The notes: generated from the letters alone by a model not told the origin. A stretch of DNA of 64,000 nucleotides from Thermoplasmata archaeon (GCA_015063165.1 SUSZ01000003.1:1-64000); one strand, 5' to 3'; numbered from the stretch's first letter, positions 8,665-18,571 are shown. Numbers and translations: made by a program.

Positions 8665-9960
8665 ATGAGCGAAGAAAAGTCCAAGAAGCCGTTCGTCCCG
8701 AACAAGTGGAAAGAGGTAAAGGAGGACTTCTGGAAGACCAACCGCGAATCCAAGGTGGATCAGGTCGGAGAGACTGTTAGAGAGATCATCCAGATGGTCC
8801 GCGACAAGGGAGACGCCGCCCTCATAGAGCTCACCGAGAAGTTCGACAAGGTCAAGCTCGACAGCGTCGTCGTGTCCCGTGACGACATAGAGGCCGCATA
8901 CGAGAAGGTCCCCGCCGAGGTGGTCGAGGAGCTCGAAAACGCGGCGTACAACATCCAGCGCTTCCATGAGATGCAGAAGCCCGCCGGACTCTGGCTGAGA
9001 GAGGTCGAGCCCGGGATCACCCTCGGAGTGAAGACCACTCCCCTCGAGAGGGTCGGATGCTACGTCCCCGGAGGACGCGCCTCGTACCCCAGCACCGTCC
9101 TCATGACCGTCATACCCGCCAAGGTCGCAGGAGTCGACGAGGTCATATTCTGCACCCCCGCCCCCGCCAACCCCATCACCCTGGTCGCGGCCGATATAGC
9201 CGGAGCGGACGAGATCTACCTGAGCGGAGGCGCCCAGGCTATAGCCGCCATGGCCCTCGGAACCGAGAGCATCGAGCCCGTCCAGAAGATCGTCGGACCA
9301 GGTAACGTGTTCGTCACCAGCGCCAAGATGATGCTCAGGGACAAGGTCGAGATCGACTTCCCCGCAGGACCCAGCGAGGTCGCCGTCCTGGCCGACGATT
9401 CCGCCGACCCCTACCTCCTCGCTTCGGAGCTCGTGGCTCAGGCGGAGCACGACCCCATGTCTGCCTGCCTCCTGATAACTACCGACCCCGAGATGCCCGC
9501 GAAGGCCTGGAAGCACATGGAGAAGATGATCATAGACGCACCCAGGGGAGAGATCATCAGCAAGGCCATGAACAACTCCGGATACATCGTCTGCGAGGAC
9601 CTGGACCTTGCGATAGAGACGATGAACGAGATCGCCCCCGAGCACCTGTCCATTCAGGTCAGGGACCCTCTGGACACCCTCGGCAAGATCAGGAACGCCG
9701 GTTCCATATTCATCGGGCCCTACACGCCTGTCGCGGCCGGAGACTACGCTTCCGGCACCAACCACGTCCTCCCCACCGCAGGACACGCCGCATCCAGCTC
9801 CGGGCTAAACGTCGCCCACTTCATGAAGACGTCCACGGTCCAGTATCTGACCCAGGAGGGGCTGGAGGCCATCGCGCCCACCATCGAGACCCTCTCCACC
9901 GCGGAGGGCCTGTTCGCCCACTGCGAATCCGTCAAGATCAGGCGCTACAAGGAGGAATGA
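8665..9960 (+). CDS. hisD: Histidinol dehydrogenase
   Basis: A 431-aa NAD-dependent enzyme that oxidises L-histidinol to L-histidine, the last step of histidine biosynthesis. Family signatures are [54 protein letters not shown] and the C-terminal [14 protein letters not shown] took the ATG at 8665: the open frame runs to 8491, but the upstream part covers the promoter (TTTTATAC near 8622) and the divergent trkA start. No other his gene is adjacent. Its end overlaps the polyphosphate kinase ribosome-binding site, so the two are probably co-transcribed. Confidence 0.95.
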   Translation: MSEEKSKKPFVPNKWKEVKEDFWKTNRESKVDQVGETVREIIQMVRDKGDAALIELTEKFDKVKLDSVVVSRDDIEAAYEKVPAEVVEELENAAYNIQRFHEMQKPAGLWLREVEPGITLGVKTTPLERVGCYVPGGRASYPSTVLMTVIPAKVAGVDEVIFCTPAPANPITLVAADIAGADEIYLSGGAQAIAAMALGTESIEPVQKIVGPGNVFVTSAKMMLRDKVEIDFPAGPSEVAVLADDSADPYLLASELVAQAEHDPMSACLLITTDPEMPAKAWKHMEKMIIDAPRGEIISKAMNNSGYIVCEDLDLAIETMNEIAPEHLSIQVRDPLDTLGKIRNAGSIFIGPYTPVAAGDYASGTNHVLPTAGHAASSSGLNVAHFMKTSTVQYLTQEGLEAIAPTIETLSTAEGLFAHCESVKIRRYKEE

Positions 9961-9962
9961 GG

Positions 9963-12029
9963 ATGGCCGACGAGGCGGACCTCTACGATGAGAAGTACTA
10001 CATCAACAGGGAGCTTTCCTGGCTCGAGTTCAACAGGCGCTGCCTTCAGCAGGCTCAGGACCCCACCAACCCCATCCTGGAGCGCGTGAAGTTCATAGCA
10101 ATCTGTTGCGGCAACATGGACGAGTTCTTCATGATACGCGTGCCCGGGCTCATGTCCACGGTCCCCCTGCTGGGCCCCGACTACCTGGGGATCAACAGGA
10201 ACGTGCTTCTGGAATCCATCTCGTCGACCGTCCAGGAGCTCGTCTCCGGCTACACCGAGTGCTGGAACGAGGTCAAGGAGGAGCTCGAGAAAGCTGGAAT
10301 AGTGATCAGCAAGGTCGAGGACCTGGTCACCGACCAGAGGGCCTGGGTCGCCTGGTTCTACAGGGAGAGGATCCACCCCCTCCTGACGCCTCTGGCCCTC
10401 GACGTCTCCCACCCCTTCCCGTTCATATCCAACAACTCCCTCAACATCGCGGTCAAGCTGTCAGACCAGACCGGGACCCATTACGCCAGGGTGAAGGTGC
10501 CCGCAGGGGTCCTGCCCAGGTTCATAGAGGTCCCTTCGAGCAGCGGAACCAAGCTTGTCATGCTGGAGGACATCATCGAGAACCACATCTCCGCCCTGTT
10601 CCCCGACAAGGAGATCGAGGGCGCCTACACCTTTAGGGTCACCCGCAACGCCGACGTGAAGGTCACCATCGACGAGGCATGCGACTTCATGACATCCGTC
10701 GAGGACGCCATCGAGGACAGGGGCATCGGATTCCCTGTGAGGATGGTCGTCGAGTCCACCATGCCCGACGACACCATGCGCCTGTTCGCGAAGAACCTTA
10801 AGCTCAGCGACGTCCAGGTGTACAAGTCTGACTTCGTGATGCTCGTGGACCTTTGGCAGATCGCCGGGATGAACTACCCCAAGCTGAAGAACAAGCCTCT
10901 CGAGCCCTACACCCCTCCGGAGCTGTCCGAGGGATGCGACATCTTCGCCGAGATCAAGAAGAAGGACTGGATCCTGTTCCACCCCTACGAGTCCTTCAGC
11001 ACCATAGTGAGGTTCGTCTCCACGGCGGCCGAAGACCCTAACGTCCAGAGCATCAAGATATGCCTCTACAGGATAGGGAAGGACCCCTCGCTCGTGCGCG
11101 CTCTCATAAGGGCGAGGGAGAACGGCAAGACCGTCTCCGTCCTGATGGAGCTTCGCGCCAAGTTCGACGAGTCCAACAACATCCGCTGGGCCAGGGAGCT
11201 GGAGAAGATCGGTGTCCACGTGGTGTTCGGGCCGCTGGACCTCAAGGTCCACTCCAAGCTGCTGCAGGTCGTCCGTCTCGAGGGGAGCAAGCTCGTGAGG
11301 TACACGCACATGAGCTCCGGCAACTACAACACCTCGACCGCCAAGCAGTACTGCGACATCTCGTTCCTGACCGCCAACCCCGAGATGGGGGAGGACGTGG
11401 GGGAGCTGTTCAACGCCCTGACCGGATTCTTCGGCGCCAGGATGTACAAGCACCTGCTGGTGGCTCCTCTCACGCTCAAGTCTTCCCTGATCGCCAAGAT
11501 CGACAGGGAGATATCCGTCCATAAGGAGAAGGGCGGAGGATACATCGCCATGAAGGCCAACGGGCTCATCGATTCCGATATCATCGCCTCGCTGTACCGC
11601 GCCTCCATCGCGGGGGTGAAGGTCGACCTGAACATCAGGGGTCTGTGCTGCCTGAGGCCCGGAATTCCCGGAGTTTCGGAGAACATCCGCGTGACCAGCA
11701 TCGTCGACGCGTTCCTCGAGCACTCTAGGATATACTACTTCGAGAACGGCGGAAAGCCCGAGATGTACATGGGATCCTCCGACATGATGCCCCGCAACCT
11801 TCTGGCCAGGGTGGAGGTCCTGTTCCCTGTGCTGGACAAGGGCATGCTCGTGTCCATCAGGGAGAACATCCTGAAGATCCATCTGGCCGACAACGTGAAG
11901 GCCAAGGTCCTGATGCCCGACGGAAGCTATGTGCCGGTCGAGCGCGGACCCGACGACAAGAAGATGAGATCCCAGCAGTGGTTCGCCAAGCACAGGGGAG
12001 TCTGGCATGGTTCCGTCGAGGACCAATGA
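9963..12029 (+). CDS. ppk1: Polyphosphate kinase
   Basis: A 688-aa Ppk1-family enzyme that reversibly polymerises the ATP gamma-phosphate into polyphosphate. N-terminal ELSWLEFN, the conserved KVHSKLLQV histidine (the phosphorylated His of the family) and the HMSSGNYN motif are intact. The C-terminal phospholipase-D-like half is complete, including RVEVLFPVL. Two starts are possible. ATG 9957 lies only 1 nt from the GGAGG at 9951-9955, while ATG 9963 has 7-nt spacing and is preferred. It is followed by an overlapping exopolyphosphatase-like gene, so synthesis and breakdown are encoded together. Confidence 0.95.
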   Translation: MADEADLYDEKYYINRELSWLEFNRRCLQQAQDPTNPILERVKFIAICCGNMDEFFMIRVPGLMSTVPLLGPDYLGINRNVLLESISSTVQELVSGYTECWNEVKEELEKAGIVISKVEDLVTDQRAWVAWFYRERIHPLLTPLALDVSHPFPFISNNSLNIAVKLSDQTGTHYARVKVPAGVLPRFIEVPSSSGTKLVMLEDIIENHISALFPDKEIEGAYTFRVTRNADVKVTIDEACDFMTSVEDAIEDRGIGFPVRMVVESTMPDDTMRLFAKNLKLSDVQVYKSDFVMLVDLWQIAGMNYPKLKNKPLEPYTPPELSEGCDIFAEIKKKDWILFHPYESFSTIVRFVSTAAEDPNVQSIKICLYRIGKDPSLVRALIRARENGKTVSVLMELRAKFDESNNIRWARELEKIGVHVVFGPLDLKVHSKLLQVVRLEGSKLVRYTHMSSGNYNTSTAKQYCDISFLTANPEMGEDVGELFNALTGFFGARMYKHLLVAPLTLKSSLIAKIDREISVHKEKGGGYIAMKANGLIDSDIIASLYRASIAGVKVDLNIRGLCCLRPGIPGVSENIRVTSIVDAFLEHSRIYYFENGGKPEMYMGSSDMMPRNLLARVEVLFPVLDKGMLVSIRENILKIHLADNVKAKVLMPDGSYVPVERGPDDKKMRSQQWFAKHRGVWHGSVEDQ

Positions 12030-13557
12030 GACCATCGGTTTCATCGACATCGGAACCAATTCGATACACCTGTCCGTGGTTAGGTACTACGGGACCGTCC
12101 CGGGGGACACCGTGTTCCAGGACAAGGAGATGCTCCGCCTGGGACGCGGCCTCTACTCCGAGGGACGCATAGGGAAGGAGACCATCACGAAGGCCGCCAT
12201 AATCGTGTCCAGGTTCGTCCAGACCTCCCGCGCCTTGGGGGCCACGGAGGTCCTCGCCACCGCCACCTGCGCGGCCAGGGAGGCTCCCGACGGGCCCGAC
12301 CTGGTGAGGGCGATATCCAAGGACGTCGACGTCCGCGTCATCCCCGGGACGGAGGAGGCCAGGCTGATAGCCCTGGGAGTCTTCGGACCGGATGGCCCCG
12401 AGGAGAGGTCCATCGTAATAGACATCGGCGGAGGGAGCACCGAGGTCGTCATAGCCGAGGGCGACGACAACGTCTTCATGGACAGCCTCAGAGTGGGTGC
12501 TGTGAGGTTCTCGTACAGCATGGGGATAGACTTCTCCCAGCCGGTCTCGTCGGAAGATTATAGCCAGCTTCTCAGGAAGGTCGACACCAGCTCCTACCAT
12601 GCCACCGGGATGATACGCGAGCTGGGCTACAGGAAGGCCTACGGGTCGTCCGGGACCATGATCGCTCTGGCAGCCATGTGTGCAGAGCGCAGAGGCGACG
12701 GGGACGGCTCCTACATGACCCTGGAGGAGCTCAGGTCGCTTATGAGGTACCTCTGCAAGCTGAGCCTCCCCGAGAGGGAGGAGGTCCGCGGACTGGCCAA
12801 AGCACGCGCGGACATCATCATCGGCGGAGGAGCCATAGCGGACGAGCTGATGTTCCTGTTCGGAATTGACAGGATCGAGATCACGCCCAACGGGCTGAGG
12901 GAGGGGATGCAGATAGACATGCTGATGTCCCGCGGCCATACGAGGTTCGACGTCCGTCGCGCCTCCGTCGTCTCCCTGGCCTGCAGGTGCGGCTACGACG
13001 CCGACCATGCCTCCGCCGTGGAGAGGTACTCCCTTCTTCTGTTCGACGAGGCCAGGTCCCTCGGAATGCACTCCATGTCGGACGACATGCGCAGCCTGCT
13101 CTCGTGCGCCGCCACCCTCCATGACATCGGCGAGGTCGTGAACTACAACGACCACAACATCTTGTCCCAGATGATAATCGAGCACTCCGACATGGTCGGG
13201 TTCGACGTCTCCGAGCTGAGGTACATGGGGCTGATGGCCAGGTTCCATCACAAGAAGTTCCCCGGCCCCAACGACCGCGCTCTGAAGGGGATCCCTCCCT
13301 GGGACGCCCGCGACATCCGCCAGTGCGCCATGTTCCTGAGGATGGCCGACATCCTGGACAGGCATCGCAACTCGTTCGTCGAGGGTATAACCCTGGAGAA
13401 GGCCAACGGCGCCGTGGTGCTGAGGTTCGTGAGCACCGACGACCCTTCGATGGAGGTCTGGCGCATGGACAAGATCAAAGGGGACTTCCAGAGGCTCTTC
13501 GGGTCCCGTCTCGAGCTGGCTCCCCAGGTGGTCCGGCCTTCGCAGGATTCGTCCTGA
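12007..13557 (+). CDS. ppx: Ppx/GppA exopolyphosphatase-like protein with C-terminal HD domain
   Basis: A 516-aa protein. Residues 1-310 form an ASKHA-fold Ppx/GppA phosphatase with FIDIGTNSIHLSV, PGTEEARLIALG and the phosphate-binding IDIGGGSTEV motif. The rest is an HD-type helical domain (TLHDIGEVVNYNDH). The family hydrolyses polyphosphate or pppGpp. Next to ppk1 the former is more likely. It overlaps ppk1 by 23 nt, with its own GGGGAG site at 11995-12000 inside ppk1. Confidence 0.92.
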   Translation: MVPSRTNETIGFIDIGTNSIHLSVVRYYGTVPGDTVFQDKEMLRLGRGLYSEGRIGKETITKAAIIVSRFVQTSRALGATEVLATATCAAREAPDGPDLVRAISKDVDVRVIPGTEEARLIALGVFGPDGPEERSIVIDIGGGSTEVVIAEGDDNVFMDSLRVGAVRFSYSMGIDFSQPVSSEDYSQLLRKVDTSSYHATGMIRELGYRKAYGSSGTMIALAAMCAERRGDGDGSYMTLEELRSLMRYLCKLSLPEREEVRGLAKARADIIIGGGAIADELMFLFGIDRIEITPNGLREGMQIDMLMSRGHTRFDVRRASVVSLACRCGYDADHASAVERYSLLLFDEARSLGMHSMSDDMRSLLSCAATLHDIGEVVNYNDHNILSQMIIEHSDMVGFDVSELRYMGLMARFHHKKFPGPNDRALKGIPPWDARDIRQCAMFLRMADILDRHRNSFVEGITLEKANGAVVLRFVSTDDPSMEVWRMDKIKGDFQRLFGSRLELAPQVVRPSQDSS

Positions 13558-13903
13558 CCGCTTTTTCCGCGATCCCGATGCGTTTCGGCGTCTAAACGCC
13601 GTTTCACCTGTATCTTGCCGATATCTTTCAAATATTCTCGCGAATCGGGCGAAATCGATGTTGATATGTCCATAAAGCCATCATTTCGGGTTTTTGTTAC
13701 ATCTTTCTGTTCTTTTTCGGGCAGGAAACGCAGGCGCATTTTCCTACTGATTTTGCCGTTGAATGGCCATATTGAGGGTCTTCATCCCAAATTATTTAAC
13801 TTGGTATGAGGTTAGGCGAATCAAAGCAGGAGACATCCCCTTGCATGGGTTAACGCCCAAATGTCGCCTGCTCTTACCCTTTTTTCATTCGACGAGGTAA
13901 CGG
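13558..13903. other. 345-bp intergenic region with structured leader
   Basis: No open frame here looks real. Just after ppx is a short hairpin (GGCGT/ACGCC, about 13588-13601). An AT-rich stretch containing ATTTAAC near 13795 could be the promoter of the NreA gene. A long stem-loop with a T-tract follows (separate entry). Confidence 0.5.
13825..13886 (+). ncRNA. Stem-loop plus T-tract in the NreA leader (small RNA or attenuator candidate)
   Basis: Arms 13825-13836 and 13861-13872 pair over 12 bp with a single mismatch. An inner TGGG/CCCA stem sits in the loop. A run of six T follows at 13880-13885, eighteen bases before the NreA start codon. It could be a short stable RNA ending in an intrinsic-type terminator, or a leader controlling NreA. 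I could not match it to a named RNA family. Confidence 0.4.
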
Positions 13904-15184
13904 ATGGGCATGGAGTCTGACACTGTTTTCGATGCAGCCTTCAAATCCGACGACTCCGTGGTCAAGAACGGCCTCTGCGTCGTGTGCAAAGGCTCTCGCA
14001 ATCTGTGTGGAAAGTCGCGTTGCCCTCTGATGGCCAAATTCTATTCAGACCAGAGAAGCCTGCCCCAGATTGATTCCAAGGACATCGCTGGCTGCAGCCC
14101 TCCGTCGGTGTTCGTGGGCCGCTTCGGCTATCCCAAGGTGGATATAGGTCCGCTGCTCCCGCAGGAGTTCGGGGACACGTCGCTTCTGGACCTTCCGGAG
14201 AGATGGGTGGGGCGCAGCCAGTCCGCCATAGTGGACATGCGCTTCAGGCTCGTCCGCGGGAAGCACAGGATCGACGCTACGGACTTCAAGAAGGCCGGAA
14301 GGATAGTGGACAACGTCCAGGAGCTGGCGCTCACCGAGAAGCCTGTGGACGTGGAGACGGTCTTCGCCTCGAAGCCCAAGGGGAGGGTGGTGCTGGACGA
14401 CGCCGTGCAGCCTTTCGGCCCCTCTGGACGCATGGAGACGCTGACCGTGGGCAACGGGAGGTTCGAGAGGAGCCTCGAGAAGAGCTTCTACGACATCGAC
14501 ATGAGAGCAACGGACGCCGTGGTGGCCTCGTACCGTTCAGGCACCCGTGTCACCGAGATCGAGAAGGCGTTCTCCGTCGGAACCATGGGCGTGGACAAGA
14601 AGAGGCGCTTCGTCCCGACCAGATGGAGCATCACCGCAGTGGACGACATCATCTCCAAGGAGCTCGTCAGCAAGGTGAAGCATATGGAGACCATCGACAA
14701 GTACCGCGTCTACTTCTGGAACCAGCTGGACAACAGGTGGGCGATCGTCATGATGCCCTGCTCCTGGCGGTTCGAGATGATGGAGGCCTGGTACCCCCAG
14801 TCCAGCTGGAACATCTCCGATTCGCACATCGATTTCGAGGTGGACAGCGAGGAGTACGACGGCAGGACCACTTACGCCGTCATGGGCGGAAGCTACTACG
14901 CAGCCAGGCTCGCCATAGCCGAGAGGCTGGAGAAGGAGCGCCGGTGCGCTGGAGTCATCGTCATGAGGGAGATCCACCCTGGATATAACATCCCTCTCGG
15001 CGTGTGGAACATCAGGGAGAACTGTAGGGCGGCCCTCCTGTACGATCCTATAGAATCCGATACTTTGGAAGGCCTCTGGCCACACATCGACGCTTACATG
15101 GATATAAACCACGACGAATGGAAGAAGAGGTCGGAGCTCATCAAGGAGTGGAAGGTGCAGCGTCGTCTGGATGAGTATTATTAA
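13904..15184 (+). CDS. nreA: NreA-family archaeal DNA repair protein
   Basis: A 426-aa protein of the archaeal Nre family, linked to DNA-damage tolerance. The N-terminus has a four-cysteine cluster (CVVCKGSRNLCGKSRC) that could bind zinc. The conserved Nre body follows (FVGRFGYPKVDIGP, DMRFRLVRG, MGGSYYAARLA). The extreme C-terminus QRRLDEYY is a PCNA-interacting (PIP) box, as known for this family. A GAGGT site lies 5 nt before the ATG. The unusual feature is the strong stem-loop just upstream. Confidence 0.9.
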   Translation: MGMESDTVFDAAFKSDDSVVKNGLCVVCKGSRNLCGKSRCPLMAKFYSDQRSLPQIDSKDIAGCSPPSVFVGRFGYPKVDIGPLLPQEFGDTSLLDLPERWVGRSQSAIVDMRFRLVRGKHRIDATDFKKAGRIVDNVQELALTEKPVDVETVFASKPKGRVVLDDAVQPFGPSGRMETLTVGNGRFERSLEKSFYDIDMRATDAVVASYRSGTRVTEIEKAFSVGTMGVDKKRRFVPTRWSITAVDDIISKELVSKVKHMETIDKYRVYFWNQLDNRWAIVMMPCSWRFEMMEAWYPQSSWNISDSHIDFEVDSEEYDGRTTYAVMGGSYYAARLAIAERLEKERRCAGVIVMREIHPGYNIPLGVWNIRENCRAALLYDPIESDTLEGLWPHIDAYMDINHDEWKKRSELIKEWKVQRRLDEYY

Positions 15185-15230
15185 AAACTTCGAGCAATCC
15201 TAACAAAACTATTTCACAGATTCTACCGAT

Positions 15231-16607
15231 ATGGGGAATATGCACCGCGAAGCTAGCAGGGCGGCCTTCTCTTCGAAGATAGGCTTCATCCTTGCCGCTG
15301 CAGGATCCGCCGTCGGTCTAGGTAACCTATGGCGCTTCCCCTATCTGGCCGAACAATACGGCGGGGGGATTTTCCTATTCGTATACATCATCCTGGCAGT
15401 CGTCTTCGGATTTACGCTACTGGTCACCGAGCTCTCCCTGGGAAGGCGCACCAGGAAATCGTGCATAGAAGCATTCGAAGACCTGTCCCATAAGCACAGG
15501 TTCATCGGCTGGATGGCTGCATTGGTCCCTATCATTATCGTTCCTTACTACTGCGTCATCGGCGGATGGGTGGCCAAGTATCTTTTCGAATCGGCTACCG
15601 GCGGGCTCGACGAGATCTCGCAGACCGGATTCTTCGGGCAGTTCGTCAGCTGCGAATTCGGAGGCATCCTCGGGGATCCTCTTCTCTGGTTCCTCCTCTT
15701 CGCTCTCCTGACCGTGTTCATGGTCTACATCGGAGTCGACAAGGGAATCGAGAAGATGAGCAAGATCCTGATGCCCGTACTTTTGGTCCTCATCATCATA
15801 ATCACCGTCTATGTGCTCACTCTGCCCGGTTCCATAGACGGAGCGGCGAAGTACCTCATCCCCGATTTTTCGAAGCTCTCCGCGGCAACCATCCTCGGTG
15901 CTGTGGGACAGCTGTTCTACTCCGTGTCTCTGGCCATGGGTATCATGATCACCTACGGTTCGTACATGAAGAAGGAGGTCAGCATCGAGAAGTCCGCACG
16001 CCAGATAAGCATCATCGACACAGGTGTCGCCATCCTTGCCGGGCTAATGATCGTCCCTGCTGTCTACGCGTTCAGCGATGCCGGCATCTCCAGCGGACCC
16101 TCCCTCATGTTCGTCACCCTTCCGAAGGTCTTCGACGTCATGCCCGGAGGAAGCATCATAGCTATCCTGTTTTTCATCCTGGTCCTGTTCGCCGCGCTGA
16201 CCTCGGCCATCTCCCTGGCAGAGACTGTGGCCTCGGTCTTCATGGACAAGCTCAACACCACCCGCAAGAAGGCCACCGTGCTCACCGCCGTGATCATCAT
16301 CTGCCTGGGATTCCTCTCCTGCTACGGATACGGCCCGCTCAGCGGATTCGAGCTCGCTGGAATGGCGTTCCTCGACCTGTTCGACTTCCTCAGCAACTCG
16401 CTACTGATGCCGATAGTGGCCATCCTGACATGTCTGTTCGTCGGATACGTCGTGAAGCCCTCTTTTGTCATCGAGGAGGTGGAGACCTCCGGCGGGTTCG
16501 GGTTCAAGAAGTACTACGGATTCCTGGTCAAGTGGGTCTGCCCCATATTCCTGGCCGCGATCCTCGTCGTCGGACTGCTGTCGTTCTTCGGAGTCTACAG
16601 CATCTGA
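15231..16607 (+). CDS. Neurotransmitter:sodium symporter (NSS/SLC6) family transporter
   Basis: A 458-aa membrane protein with the hallmark first helix of the LeuT/SNF family, SAVGLGNLWRFPYLAEQYGGG, whose unwound part binds Na+ and substrate. About 11 to 12 membrane spans are visible. Prokaryotic members take up amino acids such as tryptophan, leucine or tyrosine with sodium; the substrate here is not evident. ATG 15231 is taken; ATG 15240 is also possible. It is preceded by an A/T-rich gap after NreA and followed by an SPL-like radical SAM gene. Confidence 0.92.
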   Translation: MGNMHREASRAAFSSKIGFILAAAGSAVGLGNLWRFPYLAEQYGGGIFLFVYIILAVVFGFTLLVTELSLGRRTRKSCIEAFEDLSHKHRFIGWMAALVPIIIVPYYCVIGGWVAKYLFESATGGLDEISQTGFFGQFVSCEFGGILGDPLLWFLLFALLTVFMVYIGVDKGIEKMSKILMPVLLVLIIIITVYVLTLPGSIDGAAKYLIPDFSKLSAATILGAVGQLFYSVSLAMGIMITYGSYMKKEVSIEKSARQISIIDTGVAILAGLMIVPAVYAFSDAGISSGPSLMFVTLPKVFDVMPGGSIIAILFFILVLFAALTSAISLAETVASVFMDKLNTTRKKATVLTAVIIICLGFLSCYGYGPLSGFELAGMAFLDLFDFLSNSLLMPIVAILTCLFVGYVVKPSFVIEEVETSGGFGFKKYYGFLVKWVCPIFLAAILVVGLLSFFGVYSI

Positions 16608-16647
16608 CGGGTGAAACATCTTATCCCTCCTGGGGAATCAAGGTGCG

Positions 16648-17448
16648 ATGAGCGCCAATCGCACCCTGCTCGATTTTCTTCCCGACAAAGGGGACTGGGA
16701 CGGCGACTACATGCTCGTCGAATGCAGGAGGGCTCTCTCCCCTTCCAGCGCCGGCCCTTCCGTTCAGTACGCCCTGAACCCTTATGGAGGATGCGAGCAC
16801 GGCTGCGTCTATTGCTACGCTCCGGGAGTGACACATTCGGATCCTTCGTCGTGGAGGGTGGTGCGGGTGAAGACCAACATCGCCCAGAGGCTGACCAGGG
16901 AGCTTCCTGCGGTCAGCGGGTCCACGATAGCGGTAGGGACCGTGACGGACCCTTACCAGTACGCCGAGCGCCGCTTCCTTCTCACCCGCTCCTGCCTGGA
17001 GGTCATCAAGCCGGAGAGGAACCATGTCGTGATACTGACCAAATCAGATCTGGTCACCAGGGACATCGATGTGTTCCAGAGGCTCTGCCCCCAGGTCCTG
17101 GTCACCGTCACCGGACTTGACGACAGGGCGTCGAAGATCCTCGAACCTGGAGCTCCGATTCCGAAAGCCCGCTTGAAGGCCGTGGAGGAGCTATTTTCGG
17201 AGGGCGTAGACGTGGCTGTCAACGTCTCGCCGGTAACGTCTTTCCTGGAAGGTCGCGAGGAGGAGCTGGCCGAAGCCATCGCCGCAACCGGAGTGAAGAA
17301 GGTGGTCATGGATAACCTCGACCTCAGGCATCTGGACGTCGAGGCCATGGAGCGCAGGAGGCTCTTCCCTTCGAAGAAGTCGATGGAAGTGCTGAAGGAT
17401 CAGTGCGAGCGTCGCGGAATGGTCTGCGGGCCAGTCTTCAGCGCCTGA
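16648..17448 (+). CDS. SPL-family radical SAM protein (spore photoproduct lyase-like)
   Basis: A 266-aa radical SAM protein with the CX3CX2C cluster motif in GGCEHGCVYCYAPG, followed by VGTVTDPYQYAE and ILTKSDLVTRD, typical of the Rv2578c/SplB-like family. True spore photoproduct lyase repairs UV thymine lesions, but this shorter archaeal group has no firmly known substrate. ATG 16648 follows a short gap after the transporter. The 3' end overlaps the convergent AAA ATPase gene by 11 bp. Confidence 0.88.
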   Translation: MSANRTLLDFLPDKGDWDGDYMLVECRRALSPSSAGPSVQYALNPYGGCEHGCVYCYAPGVTHSDPSSWRVVRVKTNIAQRLTRELPAVSGSTIAVGTVTDPYQYAERRFLLTRSCLEVIKPERNHVVILTKSDLVTRDIDVFQRLCPQVLVTVTGLDDRASKILEPGAPIPKARLKAVEELFSEGVDVAVNVSPVTSFLEGREEELAEAIAATGVKKVVMDNLDLRHLDVEAMERRRLFPSKKSMEVLKDQCERRGMVCGPVFSA

Positions 17449-18571
17449 GCAGCTGTTCAGACGAGCTTATCCTGGGAAGGGATTCGAACTTCCATCCGAA
17501 GTACGCCTTCTGGAGGTCCGCGTCTTTTCTGATGCCGCCGTGGTCGGTCAGGCGTGATATCGTGGCCGAGCCGTCCCTTGCGCGCCTGTCGGTGAGGTAG
17601 ATCTGGTCCCTCCTGACGAGGTTCTTCAGGTCCATCAGGGTGGTGTCGTGCAGCGAAGCCACGAGCTGCGAGGAGTTCGGGTTGCGATCGGACGAGAACT
17701 GCTCCACGATCCACCGAAGGACGCGGGGATGGAGGTGCAGGTCCAGGTCGTCGTAAACGACCGTTTCGCCGTCCATGAGCGCTCTGCAGACCGTCGTGAG
17801 GACTTTGACGGCCTCCAGGACGCCCTCGGATTCCTTCATGGCGGGGAGCCTGTATCTTGCGTCATCGACCTCGTGCTCGAACGTAATCCCTTCATCGTCG
17901 GAGTATATGTTGGAGATGCCGAAATCGGCTATGCGAAGGGCTCTCAGGACCACGCCTTTGAGCTCTTCGTCCTTCTCCAGCATGGATACGCTCTCGTTCA
18001 GTTCAGCATCGGCTGTGCGTATTCTCATTATCTCTTCTAGCGCTTCCGAGCAGGCGCCGTCGTTGGAAGCCGCAGCTGGCAGGAACGCTTCGTCCTTGCC
18101 GACTGACGATTCGGCCGTCTTGCGGTTCTTGACGCATCCTTTGCCGTATCTGTAGGTGTCTCCGGAGCGGAGGAACACCATCGATCTGCGTCCGGTGGCG
18201 TACTGGTAGAGGGATTCTGACACGACTCCATCATCTGATAATACTATAGAATAAGAGAAAGGGATGAAGCGTGCGCCTATCGTCACCGATATCTCGGAGG
18301 AGCTGTCAGCAGTGCTGAATGCGAAGGGATCGGCGAATCCCGATGCAGAAGATCCTGAGAGGATGGATTTCAGCGATTCCACGCTGTTTAGAATGACAGA
18401 TTTCCCCGTTCCGTTGGGTCCGTAAAGAAGAACCGACCCAAGAAGCCCCTGCTCGTACGATTTCGATTCGAGGACGTTCTCGGGATGCTCGTCAGGGTTC
18501 CCTGCCCTGGTGGATATCGTGACGGAGTCCTTGAACGGCCCCAGGTTCCGTACCGTGATGTCCATGAGCAT
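17438..18571 (-). CDS. AAA_15-type ATPase (abortive-infection-like), standalone
   Basis: A 377-aa ATPase with Walker A YGPNGTGKS (residues 50-58), Walker B-like TVVYDDLDLHLHP and a downstream SLHDTTLMD switch region. This is the layout of RecF/SMC-like AAA_15 proteins often seen in abortive-infection or retron-type loci. No nuclease or toxin partner is adjacent: the neighbours are a radical SAM gene (convergent, 11-bp overlap) and the thermosome (divergent). Walker B has DD rather than the usual DE, so hydrolysis may be altered. A defence role is an inference from family habits. Confidence 0.75.
   Translation of the reverse strand: MLMDITVRNLGPFKDSVTISTRAGNPDEHPENVLESKSYEQGLLGSVLLYGPNGTGKSVILNSVESLKSILSGSSASGFADPFAFSTADSSSEISVTIGARFIPFSYSIVLSDDGVVSESLYQYATGRRSMVFLRSGDTYRYGKGCVKNRKTAESSVGKDEAFLPAAASNDGACSEALEEIMRIRTADAELNESVSMLEKDEELKGVVLRALRIADFGISNIYSDDEGITFEHEVDDARYRLPAMKESEGVLEAVKVLTTVCRALMDGETVVYDDLDLHLHPRVLRWIVEQFSSDRNPNSSQLVASLHDTTLMDLKNLVRRDQIYLTDRRARDGSATISRLTDHGGIRKDADLQKAYFGWKFESLPRISSSEQLLRR

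Noticed and set aside
10461-12059. Minus-strand frame of 532 codons opposite ppk1
   Set aside because: Antisense shadow of polyphosphate kinase; no recognisable domain or ribosome-binding site.
11857-13365. Minus-strand frame of 502 codons opposite the Ppx-HD gene
   Set aside because: Antisense shadow, low-complexity Gly/His/Val composition.
13811-13886. tRNA gene in the nreA leader
   Set aside because: Length is similar but there is no cloverleaf, no T-loop GGTTCRA motif and no anticodon arm.
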